A DNA stretch of 64,000 bases from the NCBI RefSeq assembly GCF_003815975.1, contig NZ_CP033932.1, positions 5,189,501 through 5,253,500 of the forward strand, in the 5' to 3' direction. The notes under the pieces were generated by a model. The model searched no databases, had not been told where the DNA came from, and saw nothing but the letters and a program-made list of their open reading frames with translations. The translations under genes and the position numbers were made by a program. How positions within the stretch are numbered: position 1 is the stretch's first letter; each line of letters opens with the position of its first letter. The DNA is from Chryseobacterium bernardetii. GTDB taxonomy: Bacteria > Bacteroidota > Bacteroidia > Flavobacteriales > Weeksellaceae. Positions 46,034-55,861 of the stretch are shown piece by piece.

Positions 46034-47911
46034 GTCTGCATCCTGTACATCATCACCTCCGGCGTTGTTTGCGCCAGCGTTTTGAGCACCTGCATCTGCA
46101 CCCGGCTGTTGACCAGCTGCATATAATTCTTCAGAAGCGGCCATCCATGCTGCATCTAATGCTTCAGTTTTAGCTTTAACATCATCAGCATTTTTAGCTT
46201 CGAAAGCAGTTTTTAATTCTGCATGAGCTGCTTCAATTGCTGCTTTTTTGTCAGCAGAAAGTTTCTCACCGAATTCTTTTAATTGCTTTTCAGTCTGGAA
46301 GATCAATCCGTCAGCTTTGTTGAAGATTTCAACTTCTTCTTTTCTCTTAGCATCTGCTGCAGAGTTTTCCTGAGCTTCTTTCTTCATTCTTTCGATTTCT
46401 TCGTCAGAAAGACCTGAAGAAGCCTGAATTTTGATAGATTGTTCTTTACCAGTTCCTTTATCTTTAGCAGATACACTTAGGATACCGTTAGCATCAATAT
46501 CGAAAGTTACTTCAATTTGAGGAACTCCTCTTGGTGCTGGTGGAATATCTGTAAGGTCGAATCTACCGATTTCCTTGTTATCGTTGAACATTGGTCTTTC
46601 ACCCTGTCCTACTCTGATGCTTACAGCCGGCTGGTTGTCAGAAGCTGTAGAGAATACTTCAGATTTTTTAGTTGGGATTGTAGTATTCGCTTCAATTAAT
46701 TTAGTGAATACAGACCCCATAGTTTCAATACCTAAAGAAAGTGGTGTAACGTCAAGAAGTAATACGTCTTTTACGTCTCCTGTTAATACACCTCCCTGGA
46801 TAGCTGCACCAATAGCTACAACCTCATCCGGGTTAACTCCTTTAGATGGTTTTTTACCGAAGAATTTTTCTACTTCCTCCTGGATAATCGGGATTCTTGT
46901 AGAACCTCCAACCAAGATTACCTCATCGATATCAGAAGTTGATAAGCCAGCATCTTTTAATGCTTTAGCAACCGGTTCCATAGATCTTCTTACCAGATCC
47001 GCAGATAGTTGCTCGAATTTAGCTTTAGTTAAAGTCTTCACTAAGTGCTTAGGACCTGTAGCTGTAGCTGTGATATAAGGTAAGTTGATCTCAGTTTGTG
47101 GAGAAGAAGATAACTCGATTTTTGCTTTTTCAGCAGCTTCTTTCAATCTTTGAAGAGCAATTGCGTCAGCTTTTAAATCTACACCTTCTTCAGCTTTGAA
47201 CTCATCAGCCATCCAGTTAATGATCACATCATCAAAGTCATCACCTCCTAAGTGGGTATCACCATTTGTAGATAACACTTCAAATACACCATCACCTAAA
47301 TCAAGGATAGAAATATCAAAAGTACCACCTCCAAGGTCATAAACTGCGATTTTTTGGTCTTTGTGGTTCTTGTCAAGTCCGTAAGCTAACGCTGCAGCTG
47401 TAGGTTCGTTGATAATTCTTTCTACTTTAAGACCAGCAATTTCTCCAGCCTCTTTAGTAGCTTGTCTTTGTGCGTCGTTAAAGTATGCAGGAACAGTAAT
47501 TACCGCTCTTGTTACTTCCTGGCCAAGGTAATCTTCAGCAGTTTTCTTCATTTTCTGAAGAGTCATTGCAGAAATTTCCTGTGGTGTATATTCTCTGTCG
47601 TCAATTTTTACTTTTACAGTATCGTTTGGACCTGCAACAACTTTATAAGGTACTCTTGAGATCTCAGCAGCATCTTCTTTGAAGTGTGTACCGATGAATC
47701 TTTTGATAGAGTAAACTGTTTTAGTTGGATTCGTTACAGCCTGTCTTTTTGCAGGATCTCCTACTTTTCTTTCTCCGTCTTCTGTAAATGCCACAATAGA
47801 TGGAGTAGTTCTTTTTCCTTCTGCGTTAGGAATAACAACAGGGTCTTTACCCTCCATTACAGCAACACAAGAGTTGGTTGTTCCTAAGTCAATTCCAATT
47901 ATTTTACTCAT
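46016..47911 (-). CDS. dnaK: Hsp70 chaperone DnaK
   Basis: 631 residues. Starts [20 protein letters not shown], contains [14 protein letters not shown] and [10 protein letters not shown], and ends in an Ala/Gly-rich tail with [11 protein letters not shown]-driven folding chaperone working with DnaJ and GrpE in the cytoplasm. The last six codons form the right attachment site of the island. The gene is full length, so insertion did not disrupt it. It is monocistronic here. Confidence 0.98.
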   Translation of the reverse strand: MSKIIGIDLGTTNSCVAVMEGKDPVVIPNAEGKRTTPSIVAFTEDGERKVGDPAKRQAVTNPTKTVYSIKRFIGTHFKEDAAEISRVPYKVVAGPNDTVKVKIDDREYTPQEISAMTLQKMKKTAEDYLGQEVTRAVITVPAYFNDAQRQATKEAGEIAGLKVERIINEPTAAALAYGLDKNHKDQKIAVYDLGGGTFDISILDLGDGVFEVLSTNGDTHLGGDDFDDVIINWMADEFKAEEGVDLKADAIALQRLKEAAEKAKIELSSSPQTEINLPYITATATGPKHLVKTLTKAKFEQLSADLVRRSMEPVAKALKDAGLSTSDIDEVILVGGSTRIPIIQEEVEKFFGKKPSKGVNPDEVVAIGAAIQGGVLTGDVKDVLLLDVTPLSLGIETMGSVFTKLIEANTTIPTKKSEVFSTASDNQPAVSIRVGQGERPMFNDNKEIGRFDLTDIPPAPRGVPQIEVTFDIDANGILSVSAKDKGTGKEQSIKIQASSGLSDEEIERMKKEAQENSAADAKRKEEVEIFNKADGLIFQTEKQLKEFGEKLSADKKAAIEAAHAELKTAFEAKNADDVKAKTEALDAAWMAASEELYAAGQQPGADAGAQNAGANNAGGDDVQDADFEEVK

Positions 47912-48014
47912 AATATTTTTATTTTTTTCTAATTTTTATATTTAATTTACACTCACTATTTCACAACATTTATACCATACCCTATTTTATGACAAAATGA
48001 CACAATAAAAATAA

Positions 48015-48037
48015 AAACCCCGATAAAACTGGGGTTT
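48015..48037 (-). terminator. Terminator of the gene at 48107
   Basis: Seven-base stem AAACCCC (48015-48021) with GGGGTTT (48031-48037); T-rich on the minus strand after the stem. Confidence 0.65.
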
Positions 48038-48106
48038 CATATGATTCAATATGGAAATATTTTCACAACAAATATTGGCAGGCTGAATGCCATTCAAAAT
48101 ATAATA

Positions 48107-48751
48107 CTAGAAAACATAACCTATAGATATTCCAAAATTAGAGTTATAAATCTTAGGTGCTTCCTGTATCAGGATTGAATTTTGCAGATAGACCTCAGTA
48201 TTTTTATACACTCTTGTCATTCCAAGATAATAACCTACAGAAGCCAGATAATGTTTTGCAAAAATATATTGAATTTTTGCTTTCAAACCTGCATCAAATT
48301 GCTGTACGTTTTTAGGATTACTTGTAGTGGATCCGTTAATGACCTTATTATATTCTACTTTATTCTTTAATAAAACTCCAATTTCAGGACCTAATGCAAT
48401 AGAAAACTCTTCTGTTGGATGGTAATCAAAAAGAACAGGAAGTCTAATGTAATCATATTTTACTTTTCCTGTAAGAGTAAATGTAGTATTATCTACAGTT
48501 GGAACAATAGTTTCAAACTTAGCTCCCATCTGAGAATAATACAGTTCGGCATCTATGGAGATTTTATCAGACAGGTAGTTCCATAAAAACCCTCCTATAT
48601 GAAATCCGGCTTTAGAAGAAAATCCATCGGGTTTATCTGAACCAGAAAAACCACTGATGTTCAATCCGGCAGAAAGTCCATATTTAGATTTGATTTGGGC
48701 AGAGATTGAGGTTGATAGTGCCAGAAAGCCTATTAATATTGTTTTTTTCAT
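48107..48751 (-). CDS. Outer-membrane beta-barrel protein (PorT-like)
   Basis: 214 residues with a signal peptide ending ISAQ. Alternating strands with aromatic ends follow: KYGLSAGLNISGFSGSD, SIDAELYYSQMGAKFE, IALGPEIGVLLKNKVEYN, ASVGYYLGMTRVYKN and a terminal Tyr-Val-Phe. This is the small 'outer membrane beta-barrel' class common in Bacteroidota. The function is unknown. Confidence 0.8.
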   Translation of the reverse strand: MKKTILIGFLALSTSISAQIKSKYGLSAGLNISGFSGSDKPDGFSSKAGFHIGGFLWNYLSDKISIDAELYYSQMGAKFETIVPTVDNTTFTLTGKVKYDYIRLPVLFDYHPTEEFSIALGPEIGVLLKNKVEYNKVINGSTTSNPKNVQQFDAGLKAKIQYIFAKHYLASVGYYLGMTRVYKNTEVYLQNSILIQEAPKIYNSNFGISIGYVF

Positions 48752-48790
48752 AATTTAATTTTAAAATTGTTTGTTCATATTTATCAGAAG

Positions 48791-49258
48791 TTATTTATCA
48801 GTTTTAAAAATTAAGTAACTAAGGTTATCTCCTCCAATCCATCTATCTTCTATCAAATGTATATTCCCACCAATAATCTTTAAATTATACGTTCTAATTG
48901 CGTGGCTTCTGTCTGATAGCAGGGTTATTACATCCACTTTTATTTTTCCTTTTTTTAAATAAATTATACCTGTTTGTCCATCTTTATTACTTGTTCCAAA
49001 GTTGGTAGCTTCAATATAACCATCCTCTTTGAAGAGGATGGACATATCATAGTTCAATTCTATCTGTCTTATCTTTTTTAAGTCTTTATTAGCTTCATAA
49101 ATAGTTGAACAGATAAATGTTCTATTAAACGGAAAAGCTATTAGCTCTGATTTATTAAAATATTTAATATTTTTTAATTTTTGTGCATTTATGGCACCAT
49201 TCCCAAAAATCATAAATGAAAGTACCAATAGCATCTTAATTGTATTATTGCTTACCAT
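48791..49258 (-). CDS. Secreted hypothetical protein
   Basis: 155 residues with a signal peptide (MLLVLSFMIFGNGAINAQ). The mature part is beta-rich (IELNYDMSILFKEDGYIEAT, GQTGIIYLKKGKIKVDVITL). No family was recognised. It is followed by the beta-barrel gene 39 bp on and may be in one unit with it. Confidence 0.75.
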   Translation of the reverse strand: MVSNNTIKMLLVLSFMIFGNGAINAQKLKNIKYFNKSELIAFPFNRTFICSTIYEANKDLKKIRQIELNYDMSILFKEDGYIEATNFGTSNKDGQTGIIYLKKGKIKVDVITLLSDRSHAIRTYNLKIIGGNIHLIEDRWIGGDNLSYLIFKTDK

Positions 49259-49548
49259 GATGTAAAAGGATTTATTGTTTGATATTAGAAATATGGTTTT
49301 ATTCCTGTCTCATACTCAAATATGAGCGTCTGTGATTTCAATCCCCTATTGATGCTAATAGGAGAAAAACTAAAAGTACTTTTTTTCCCATAATATTGAT
49401 TTTTTTATATATTAACAAAAATCACTAAAACAAATAATGTATGAAAGGACAATGCGTCTGAATGGATAGCATTTAATAGACAAATTATCTAAAAGACGTA
49501 TTTTTTTTGAGAATTTTAGATATATTTACCAATAAAACACAATTGACT

Positions 49549-50511
49549 ATGAAGAATTATCAAAAAAATCTTTTTGACAAACTATTAAAAGAATCAGGAG
49601 GAAGAAAAGGCTTAGTTGATATTATGATTGATAAACTATCATTATCTAACGATACAGCCTACAGGAGAATCAGTGGAAAAAGCCACATTACCCTTAATGA
49701 GGGTATTGCTTTAGCTTCACATTTTGGTATTTCCTTAGATTCAATCCATGATTCCGATGTCAATAATGCTGTGGTTAGCAAAGTGCATGACATTTATAAT
49801 ATGGATGATTTGGAAAAATATTTTGAATCTTCTATTGAAAATTTACAAAAAATAAAAGAAACTCCCGATGTTGAGCTTATCTATGCTGCAAAAGATATCC
49901 CTCTTTTTTATTTTATGAAGTTTAAGAATTTGCAGAAGTTCAAAATATATACATGGCTGAAGTTGATGGACGTTGACTTTTTCTCAAAAAGGATAAGTTT
50001 TGAAGAGTTTGAAGTGCCTGAAAACATTAAACAAAAAGGGCTTTTACTCTCCCAAGTATACCATGATGTAAGCTCTACAGAAATATGGAGTAATGTTACT
50101 ATTTATGCCATGCTTGAACAGCTTATCTATTTTCATCAGTTAGAAATGATCAGTACACAAAGTGTGATGAAAATTTGTGATGAAGTTCTGAAAGTTCTGA
50201 AACAGATAGAAAATGATGCCGTAAATGAGAAAAAAGATGGAAAACAAGTATATTTTAAACTGTATCAGAATGATCTCCTGATTATGAATAATACGGTTTT
50301 TATAAAGTTTCTAGATCAGAAAATGCTTTTTCTACCTTATAACATTCTGAGTTATTACTACACATTAGACGAAAGGGTTTGCAGAAACTATGAAAAAAGC
50401 CTTGAATTGATTCTTAAAAACTCGGAATTACTTTCTGCCAATAATAAAGCTCGATTTATTTTTTTCAACAAAATGTATAAAAAAATTGAAGAAATAAAAA
50501 AAATATTATAG
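49549..50511 (+). CDS. HTH transcriptional regulator, cytoplasmic
   Basis: Start chosen at the ATG at 49549; the frame begins earlier at a TTG (49507) without an RBS-like reason. 320 residues. The N-terminal HTH (IMIDKLSLSNDTAYRRISGK, EGIALASHFGISLDSIHD) belongs to a BetR/XRE-like type often found in Chryseobacterium. The rest is a helical effector or dimerisation region. It is not clearly linked to its neighbours; the promoter probably lies in the 290-bp gap upstream. Confidence 0.8.
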   Translation: MKNYQKNLFDKLLKESGGRKGLVDIMIDKLSLSNDTAYRRISGKSHITLNEGIALASHFGISLDSIHDSDVNNAVVSKVHDIYNMDDLEKYFESSIENLQKIKETPDVELIYAAKDIPLFYFMKFKNLQKFKIYTWLKLMDVDFFSKRISFEEFEVPENIKQKGLLLSQVYHDVSSTEIWSNVTIYAMLEQLIYFHQLEMISTQSVMKICDEVLKVLKQIENDAVNEKKDGKQVYFKLYQNDLLIMNNTVFIKFLDQKMLFLPYNILSYYYTLDERVCRNYEKSLELILKNSELLSANNKARFIFFNKMYKKIEEIKKIL

Positions 50512-50619
50512 TACTATAATCAAACAAGCTTGATCTGCATTGCAAAAAACACCGTTCTGAGATATTAAAATTAATCAAAGTTTAATCTAATAAATAGAGG
50601 CAGAAACTGGACGAATTAT

Positions 50620-50627
50620 TATTTTTG
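50620..50627 (+). promoter_or_regulatory. Candidate -7 box of ppk1-ppx
   Basis: TATTTTTG, 20 bp before the ppk1 ATG, fits TAnnTTTG. No clear -33 box. Confidence 0.35.
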
Positions 50628-50647
50628 ATAAAATATACACATTTAGA

Positions 50648-52720
50648 ATGTCATTACACTTTAATCCACGAGATATTACATGGTTAGCCTTTAATGAAAG
50701 GGTTTTACAGGAAGCCATGGATGAAAAAGTTCCTCTGCATTTAAGAATACGTTTTCTGGGAATCTTCTCCAACAATCTGGATGAGTTCTTCCGGGTACGT
50801 GTTGCCGGATTAAAGCGCGCCATGGATTTTAAGGAAAAGGTAATTGCCGAATCCTTTTATCAGCCACCTTCCAAAATTCTTCAGCGAATTAATGAAGTGG
50901 TGATGAGACAACAGCTGAATTTTGATAAGACCTGGAAAAAAATCCAGTCTGAAATGGCTGACCATAAAGTTTTTATCAAGAATGCCAAAAACCTGACAGC
51001 TCCCCAAAAAGATTTTGTCAGAAAATACTTTGACGAAGTAGTGGAATCTAATGTGATCCCTATTCTTCTTCACGAAAATACTCCAATGCCCTACCTGAGA
51101 GATAAAAGCCTTTATCTTGGAGTAGCCATGAGGAAAAAAGACTGGCAGTATTCAAGCAACTATGCCATCATTGAAATTCCGTCCCGGTTTGTAGGACGAT
51201 TTGTATTGCTTCCAACTGAAGATCCGGAAGAAAAAAATGTAATGCTTCTGGAAGATGTAATTACCTTCAATTTACCACATATTTTCTCATATTTCGGATA
51301 TGATGAGTTTGCGGCTAATGCATTTAAAGTAACTAAAGATGCAGAACTGGATCTGGATAATGACATCCGTACCAATTTTGCAGAAAAAATAGAAAAAGGA
51401 CTTAAAAACCGTAGAAAAGGGAAGCCCACCCGGTTTGTTTTCGATAAAGATATGGACAAGGCTTTGCTGGAACTCCTTATCAGAAAACTGAACTTAACCA
51501 AGAAAGACAGTATTATCCCGGGAGGAAAGATCCATAACTTTAAACATTTCATGGACTTCCCTGATGTTTTTGAAAAATATGAAAGACCTGTAGAAAGAAC
51601 TTCTTTTACCCATCAGGCTTTTGAACATGGAGAACGGGTGACAGATGTTATTATGAAGGAAGATGTACTGCTTACTTTTCCTTATCATAAATACAATCCG
51701 GTGATTGATCTTCTGCGTGAAGCAGCAATGGATCCGGATGTAAAATCTATACAGATTACTGCTTACAGGCTGGCCAGCAACTCAAAGATCATCAATGCAC
51801 TGATCTATGCGGCCAGAAACGGTAAGGAAGTAACGGTAATGCTCGAACTTCAGGCAAGATTTGATGAAGAATCCAATCTGGAGTGGAAAGATATGCTGGA
51901 GCCGGAAGGGATCACTGTTCTGGTAGGCCTTCCGGGCAAAAAAGTTCATGCCAAGCTTTGCGTGATCAAAAAGAGAGCACATAACAAAACCATTCAGTAC
52001 GGATTTGTAAGCACAGGAAATTTCAATGAGAAAACAGCAAGAATTTATGGTGATCATTTGCTTCTCACTTCTGACCGGGGTATTATGGCAGACATCAATA
52101 AAGTGTTCAATGTATTGAAAAAACCAAAAGATGATTACCTTCCGGTTTTGAAAACTTGTAAAAATTTATTAGTTTGCCCTCAATTTATGCGTGAAAAGAT
52201 TGTTCACCATATTGATAAGGAAATTGAAGAAGCTAAAGCCGGGAGAAAAGCCGAGATCATTGTTAAAGTTAATTCATTAAGTGACAGATCATTAATTGAA
52301 AAACTGTATGATGCTGCCAAAGTGGGTGTAACCATCAGGCTTATTGTAAGAGGAATCTACTGTGCCGTTAATCAAAAAGAATTTAAAGAGAAAATTAAGG
52401 CTATCAGTATTGTAGACGAATATCTGGAACATGCCAGAGTAATGTATTTCTACAATAAAGGCTCAGAAGATATGTATATTTCTTCTGCCGACTGGATGAC
52501 CAGAAACCTTGATTACAGAATTGAAGCTGCAGCCAAAATAACTGACAAAAACCTTAAAAAAGAATTAAAAGACATTCTTGATATCCAACTCAGAGATAAT
52601 GTAAAAGCAAGGATCTTAGATAAAAAACTAAGCAATGAGTACATAAGGAATGATAAAAAAGAATGCAGATCACAAATAGAAACCTATAAGTATTTAAAGG
52701 CTAAAACAAGCGAAAAATGA
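50648..52720 (+). CDS. ppk1: Polyphosphate kinase 1
   Basis: 690 residues, the usual PPK1 length. N-terminal domain (WLAFNERVLQEAMDEKVPLH, SNNLDEFFRVRVAGLKRAMD), two phospholipase D-like catalytic domains, and the phospho-His at residue 434 in KVHAKLCVIKK, with STGNFNEKTARIYGDH after it. Makes polyphosphate from ATP. The stop overlaps the next start by 4 bp (ATGA). Confidence 0.95.
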   Translation: MSLHFNPRDITWLAFNERVLQEAMDEKVPLHLRIRFLGIFSNNLDEFFRVRVAGLKRAMDFKEKVIAESFYQPPSKILQRINEVVMRQQLNFDKTWKKIQSEMADHKVFIKNAKNLTAPQKDFVRKYFDEVVESNVIPILLHENTPMPYLRDKSLYLGVAMRKKDWQYSSNYAIIEIPSRFVGRFVLLPTEDPEEKNVMLLEDVITFNLPHIFSYFGYDEFAANAFKVTKDAELDLDNDIRTNFAEKIEKGLKNRRKGKPTRFVFDKDMDKALLELLIRKLNLTKKDSIIPGGKIHNFKHFMDFPDVFEKYERPVERTSFTHQAFEHGERVTDVIMKEDVLLTFPYHKYNPVIDLLREAAMDPDVKSIQITAYRLASNSKIINALIYAARNGKEVTVMLELQARFDEESNLEWKDMLEPEGITVLVGLPGKKVHAKLCVIKKRAHNKTIQYGFVSTGNFNEKTARIYGDHLLLTSDRGIMADINKVFNVLKKPKDDYLPVLKTCKNLLVCPQFMREKIVHHIDKEIEEAKAGRKAEIIVKVNSLSDRSLIEKLYDAAKVGVTIRLIVRGIYCAVNQKEFKEKIKAISIVDEYLEHARVMYFYNKGSEDMYISSADWMTRNLDYRIEAAAKITDKNLKKELKDILDIQLRDNVKARILDKKLSNEYIRNDKKECRSQIETYKYLKAKTSEK

Positions 52721-53601
52721 AGATAGCAGCAATAGACATAGGAAGTAATGCAGCCAGACTTCTCATCAATGAAGTAAAGATAAACAATAAAAAGCCGGAA
52801 TTCATCAAGCTCAATCTTCTCAGGATCCCATTGAGATTGGGTATGGATGTATTTACCGTTGGAAAAATAGGTCCTGAAAGAGAAAAAATGGTCATAGATT
52901 CTATGAAGATCTTTAGTGATCTGATGAAAATCTATAAAGTGGATCATTACAGAGCCTGTGCAACGAGTGCCATGCGTGATGCAGCCAATGGTAATGAAAT
53001 CATCAGGCAGGTACAGGAAGCTTCCGGTATCAATATTGAAATTATTTCAGGAGACGAAGAAGCTACCTTAATTTACGAAAACCATGTTGCTGAAGGTCTT
53101 GACAAAGAATTTGCCTACTTGTATATTGATGTAGGCGGAGGTTCTACAGAGCTTACCTTCTACGAAAATGGTAAAATGGTGTATGAAAGATCTTTCAATA
53201 TCGGAACAATCCGTCTTCTCAACAATCTTGTTACCTTGGATAACTGGAAAGAAATGAAGGAAGAGATCAAAAAGAATATTGTCAGTAAAAAGCCAATTGT
53301 GGCTATCGGATCGGGAGGAAACATCAACAAAGTGTTCTCTATGAGCAAAACCAAAGACGGGAAACCAATGTCTTTATCTCATCTGAAAAAGGCTCACAAA
53401 GAGTTCAGCGAGCTTTCTGTGGAAGAAAGAATGACAAAATACAGCCTTAGAGAAGACAGAGCCGATGTATTGGTTCATGCTTTAAGTATTTTCAATAATG
53501 TAATGGCCTGGTCGGATATCAATAAAATTTTTGTTCCGAAAATTTCTGTAGCAGATGGTTTGATCCAAAATATTTACAGCCAGTTACAACACAAGAAATA
53601 G
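52717..53601 (+). CDS. ppx: Ppx/GppA phosphatase (exopolyphosphatase)
   Basis: 294 residues. AAIDIGSNAARLLI at the start, ACATSAMRDAANG, ISGDEEATLIYE and YIDVGGGSTELTFYE are the family's phosphate-binding motifs. It is the short bacterial form, lacking the C-terminal HD domain of E. coli Ppx. Degrades polyphosphate, and is co-expressed with ppk1 so that synthesis and breakdown share regulation. Confidence 0.92.
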   Translation: MKIAAIDIGSNAARLLINEVKINNKKPEFIKLNLLRIPLRLGMDVFTVGKIGPEREKMVIDSMKIFSDLMKIYKVDHYRACATSAMRDAANGNEIIRQVQEASGINIEIISGDEEATLIYENHVAEGLDKEFAYLYIDVGGGSTELTFYENGKMVYERSFNIGTIRLLNNLVTLDNWKEMKEEIKKNIVSKKPIVAIGSGGNINKVFSMSKTKDGKPMSLSHLKKAHKEFSELSVEERMTKYSLREDRADVLVHALSIFNNVMAWSDINKIFVPKISVADGLIQNIYSQLQHKK

Positions 53602-53621
53602 TTTCAAGCACAATTATATTC

Positions 53622-53657
53622 AAAAACCGGACAAAATTTGTCCGGTTTTTCTTTTTC
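53622..53657 (+). terminator. Terminator after ppk1-ppx
   Basis: A 14-base arm AAAAACCGGACAAA (53622-53635) with TTTGTCCGGTTTTT (53637-53650) is followed by CTTTTTC. Confidence 0.75.
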
Positions 53658-53766
53658 CACACAAAATCCATGGGACGATGGAATCTTAATTTATTTTAAC
53701 AGGCCAGGCTAAGCCCATCCCTATTGATAATGATATCTGCATGCATAATAGTTGTTTAACAGCAAC

Positions 53767-53810
53767 ATCTTTTATCTTTTATCTTTTATCTTTTATCTTT
53801 TATCTTTTAT
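53767..53810 (+). repeat. Short tandem repeat (ATCTTTT x6)
   Basis: Six perfect copies of the 7-mer ATCTTTT, starting at 53767, 53774, 53781, 53788, 53795 and 53802, then AT. It ends about 50 bp before the start of the next gene, in the place of its promoter. Confidence 0.9.
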
Positions 53811-53859
53811 AAAGTAATTTCTACCTCTCATCCGTCATGCAACTATCAATAGCAAAACA

Positions 53860-54513
53860 ATGAATCCAATCAAAATAATCCTTACCGGAGCTACTGGGAT
53901 GGTAGGTGAAGGCGTTTTAATGGAATGTCTTGAAAATCCTAATGTTTCCGAAATACTAAGTATCAGCAGAAAACCCTCAGGGAAAAAACATCCAAAACTT
54001 AAAGAATATCTTGTTCCGGACTTTTTATCCCTTGATATAAATGATGAAAACCTGAAAGGTTATGATGCCTGTTTCTTTTGTGCCGGAATAAGCAGTGTGG
54101 GCATGAATGAAGAAGATTATACCAAAATCACTCATGACACTACTTTACATTTTGCAAAAGCGGTTTTAAACCAAAATCCTGAAATAATATTCAGCTATGT
54201 GTCCGGTGCAGGTACAGACAGCACAGAAAGTGAAAAACTAATGTGGGCAAGGGTAAAAGGCAGAACTGAAAATACTTTGAAGAAGGTGAACTTCAAAGGC
54301 ATTTACAATTTCAGACCTGGATTTATGAAACCTGTTAACGGTCAGATCAATGTAAAATGGTTCTTCAAACCTTTTATTTGGTTTTTTCCTACTTTTTTAC
54401 CTTCAAAATCATTAACTTTACATGAAGTTGGAAAAGCTATGATCAATACCGTAAAAAAAGGGTATCCTTCTTCAACTTTAGAAATTCGTGATATTAAAAA
54501 TTTAGCAATATGA
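53860..54513 (+). CDS. NAD(P)-binding oxidoreductase, short epimerase-like
   Basis: 217 residues. N-terminal Rossmann motif (LTGATGMVGEGVLMECLENP), a mid-protein SYVSGAGTDS and RGK-type helix (KLMWARVKGRTENTLKKVN), and NFRPGFMKPVN. Resembles NmrA/epimerase-like small proteins of unknown substrate. A 49-residue membrane protein gene overlaps its stop. Confidence 0.85.
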   Translation: MNPIKIILTGATGMVGEGVLMECLENPNVSEILSISRKPSGKKHPKLKEYLVPDFLSLDINDENLKGYDACFFCAGISSVGMNEEDYTKITHDTTLHFAKAVLNQNPEIIFSYVSGAGTDSTESEKLMWARVKGRTENTLKKVNFKGIYNFRPGFMKPVNGQINVKWFFKPFIWFFPTFLPSKSLTLHEVGKAMINTVKKGYPSSTLEIRDIKNLAI

Positions 54514-54659
54514 GAGACATGTTAAAAAGAATTGTTCTGGTTATTTTTGTACTCTTGCTGCTGACTGCAGTTTCAGGATTTTTTTATATGCAAAAACATC
54601 CTATGGAAGGAGCTAAATCCAAAACAATATTAAATTTTTCCGGCAAGTCTTCAAAATAG
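54510..54659 (+). CDS. Small single-helix membrane protein
   Basis: 49 residues: MRDMLKRIVLVIFVLLLLTA and onward, then a short polar tail (MEGAKSKTILNFSGKSSK). The ATG overlaps the stop of the upstream gene by 4 bp, which argues for a real, coupled gene. No family was recognised. Confidence 0.6.
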   Translation: MRDMLKRIVLVIFVLLLLTAVSGFFYMQKHPMEGAKSKTILNFSGKSSK

Positions 54660-54828
54660 CTGGATCTAAAAAATACATGCGTTAATCGTAATTTTATCTT
54701 TTATAAGAAACACACCTATTTTTTTTAATATTCTTCAAACTATTAATAGTTGCCAAAGTTCATTTTGAATTTTATTTAATTGAATTCAGAAATAATATAC
54801 AACCTTTAAAAGAGCCTGTTTCTGCAAC

Positions 54829-54865
54829 CTTTTTTGAGATAGATCTCGCGTGAGATTCAAAAAAG
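54829..54865. other. Hairpin in the leader region of the gene at 54943
   Basis: Two stacked stems (CTTTTTTGA with TCAAAAAAG, and ATCTC with GAGAT around GCGT) separated by a short one-sided bulge. No T-run after it. Could be an RNA switch or an operator. Confidence 0.3.
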
Positions 54866-54942
54866 CAATCATTTAACTTTTGATTAACTATGAGAAAATT
54901 ATTTTGTACTTATATTTATCCTCAACAAAAACCAAATTCAAT

Positions 54943-55332
54943 ATGAAAAGCATTAAAAAAGTAGGTATTATAGCTATTCTGCTACTGGGCACAGGAACTC
55001 TATTTTCTCAATCCAGAAAAACGGAATCTACAAAAGGAGTAGAACAAACAAATGGCAAAACAATACAGGTAGACGGTGTAGGACATAAACTTAATTATAC
55101 TCTTAACGGTGGAAATGTAGAAGTTGCCGGAGGTGATAATACAGTAACCGTTAAAGGAAGTGCAAAAAAGATTTCAGTTTCCGGAACTGGCAACAAGGTA
55201 TACATTGATAATGTGGATAATGTAGCTATAGAAGGTGGCAGCAATACAGTATATTACAGAGCTTCAGGAACAAAATCAGGAAAGCCTAATGCTTCGCTTA
55301 CCGGAGTGGGAAATAAGGTGGTAAAACAATAA
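54943..55332 (+). CDS. DUF3060-like secreted protein
   Basis: Start chosen at the ATG at 54943; an earlier TTG at 54880 opens the frame but adds residues without a signal. 129 residues with a signal peptide ending LFSQ. The rest is a repeating beta-strand series (TYTLNGGNVEVAGGDNTVTV-like, KISVSGTGNKVYIDNVDNVA) ending ASLTGVGNKVVKQ. This is the DUF3060 pattern, a small beta-solenoid. Role unknown. Confidence 0.8.
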   Translation: MKSIKKVGIIAILLLGTGTLFSQSRKTESTKGVEQTNGKTIQVDGVGHKLNYTLNGGNVEVAGGDNTVTVKGSAKKISVSGTGNKVYIDNVDNVAIEGGSNTVYYRASGTKSGKPNASLTGVGNKVVKQ

Positions 55333-55359
55333 AAGATTCTTAACTATAATCAAACAATT

Positions 55360-55392
55360 AAGACTCAAGAGAATATTTTTTGAGTCTTTTTA
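55360..55392 (+). terminator. Terminator of the DUF3060-like gene
   Basis: Nine-base arm AAGACTCAA (55360-55368) with TTGAGTCTT (55380-55388), then TTTAA. Confidence 0.7.
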
Positions 55393-55508
55393 AATGGTTT
55401 AAATTGGTTCTTTTTAAGTGAACATAACCACATGCCAAATTGTTAGCTTTTTTATAAATAAACTAATCGAGCTTTATCTTTAAAATATGTAATCCAAAGA
55501 AATGAAAT

Positions 55509-55544
55509 AAAAAGACAGGCCTTATACAAAAAGCCTGTCTTTTT
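55509..55544 (-). terminator. Terminator of the nifU-like/mrp unit
   Basis: Twelve-base stem AAAAAGACAGGC (55509-55520) with GCCTGTCTTTTT (55533-55544), 18 bp past the nifU-like stop; functional in either direction. Confidence 0.75.
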
Positions 55545-55562
55545 AATATCTCAGATATAGTC

Positions 55563-55811
55563 TTACTCTACGTTTACTACTTTCTCAATTTCCGGTGCAT
55601 GTTGCTTGATTGTGTTTTCCACCCCTAATTTCAAGGTTGAAAAATTCAACGAGCATCCGGAACAGTTACCAAGAAGTTTTACAAAAACCTGATTATCCTT
55701 CACGTCAATAAGCTCAATGTCACCACCGTCTTTATTCAAAAACGGCCTGATGCTTTCCAGAGCTTCCATTACTCTTGTTACTGTATCTTCGTGCGTTATG
55801 TTTGTTTCCAT
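55563..55811 (-). CDS. NifU-like iron-sulfur scaffold domain protein
   Basis: 82 residues, the NifU C-terminal domain alone. NKDGGDIELIDV at the start and GNCSGCSLNF with the CxxC that holds the cluster. Carries iron-sulfur clusters to target proteins. It lies 50 bp after mrp, which has the same function area, so they form an operon. Confidence 0.9.
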   Translation of the reverse strand: METNITHEDTVTRVMEALESIRPFLNKDGGDIELIDVKDNQVFVKLLGNCSGCSLNFSTLKLGVENTIKQHAPEIEKVVNVE

Positions 55812-55861
55812 ATTTTTTTCAGTTCAATTCGGTTTTTTCAAATTTTGATTGAAAGTTATTA

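Noticed and set aside
46575..47078. 167-codon open frame antisense to dnaK
   Set aside because: Typical shadow of a highly biased dnaK sequence; no support of its own.
53767..53810. ATCTTTT repeats as a CRISPR array
   Set aside because: Units are 7 bp with no spacers. I saw no CRISPR array anywhere, including near dCas12f.
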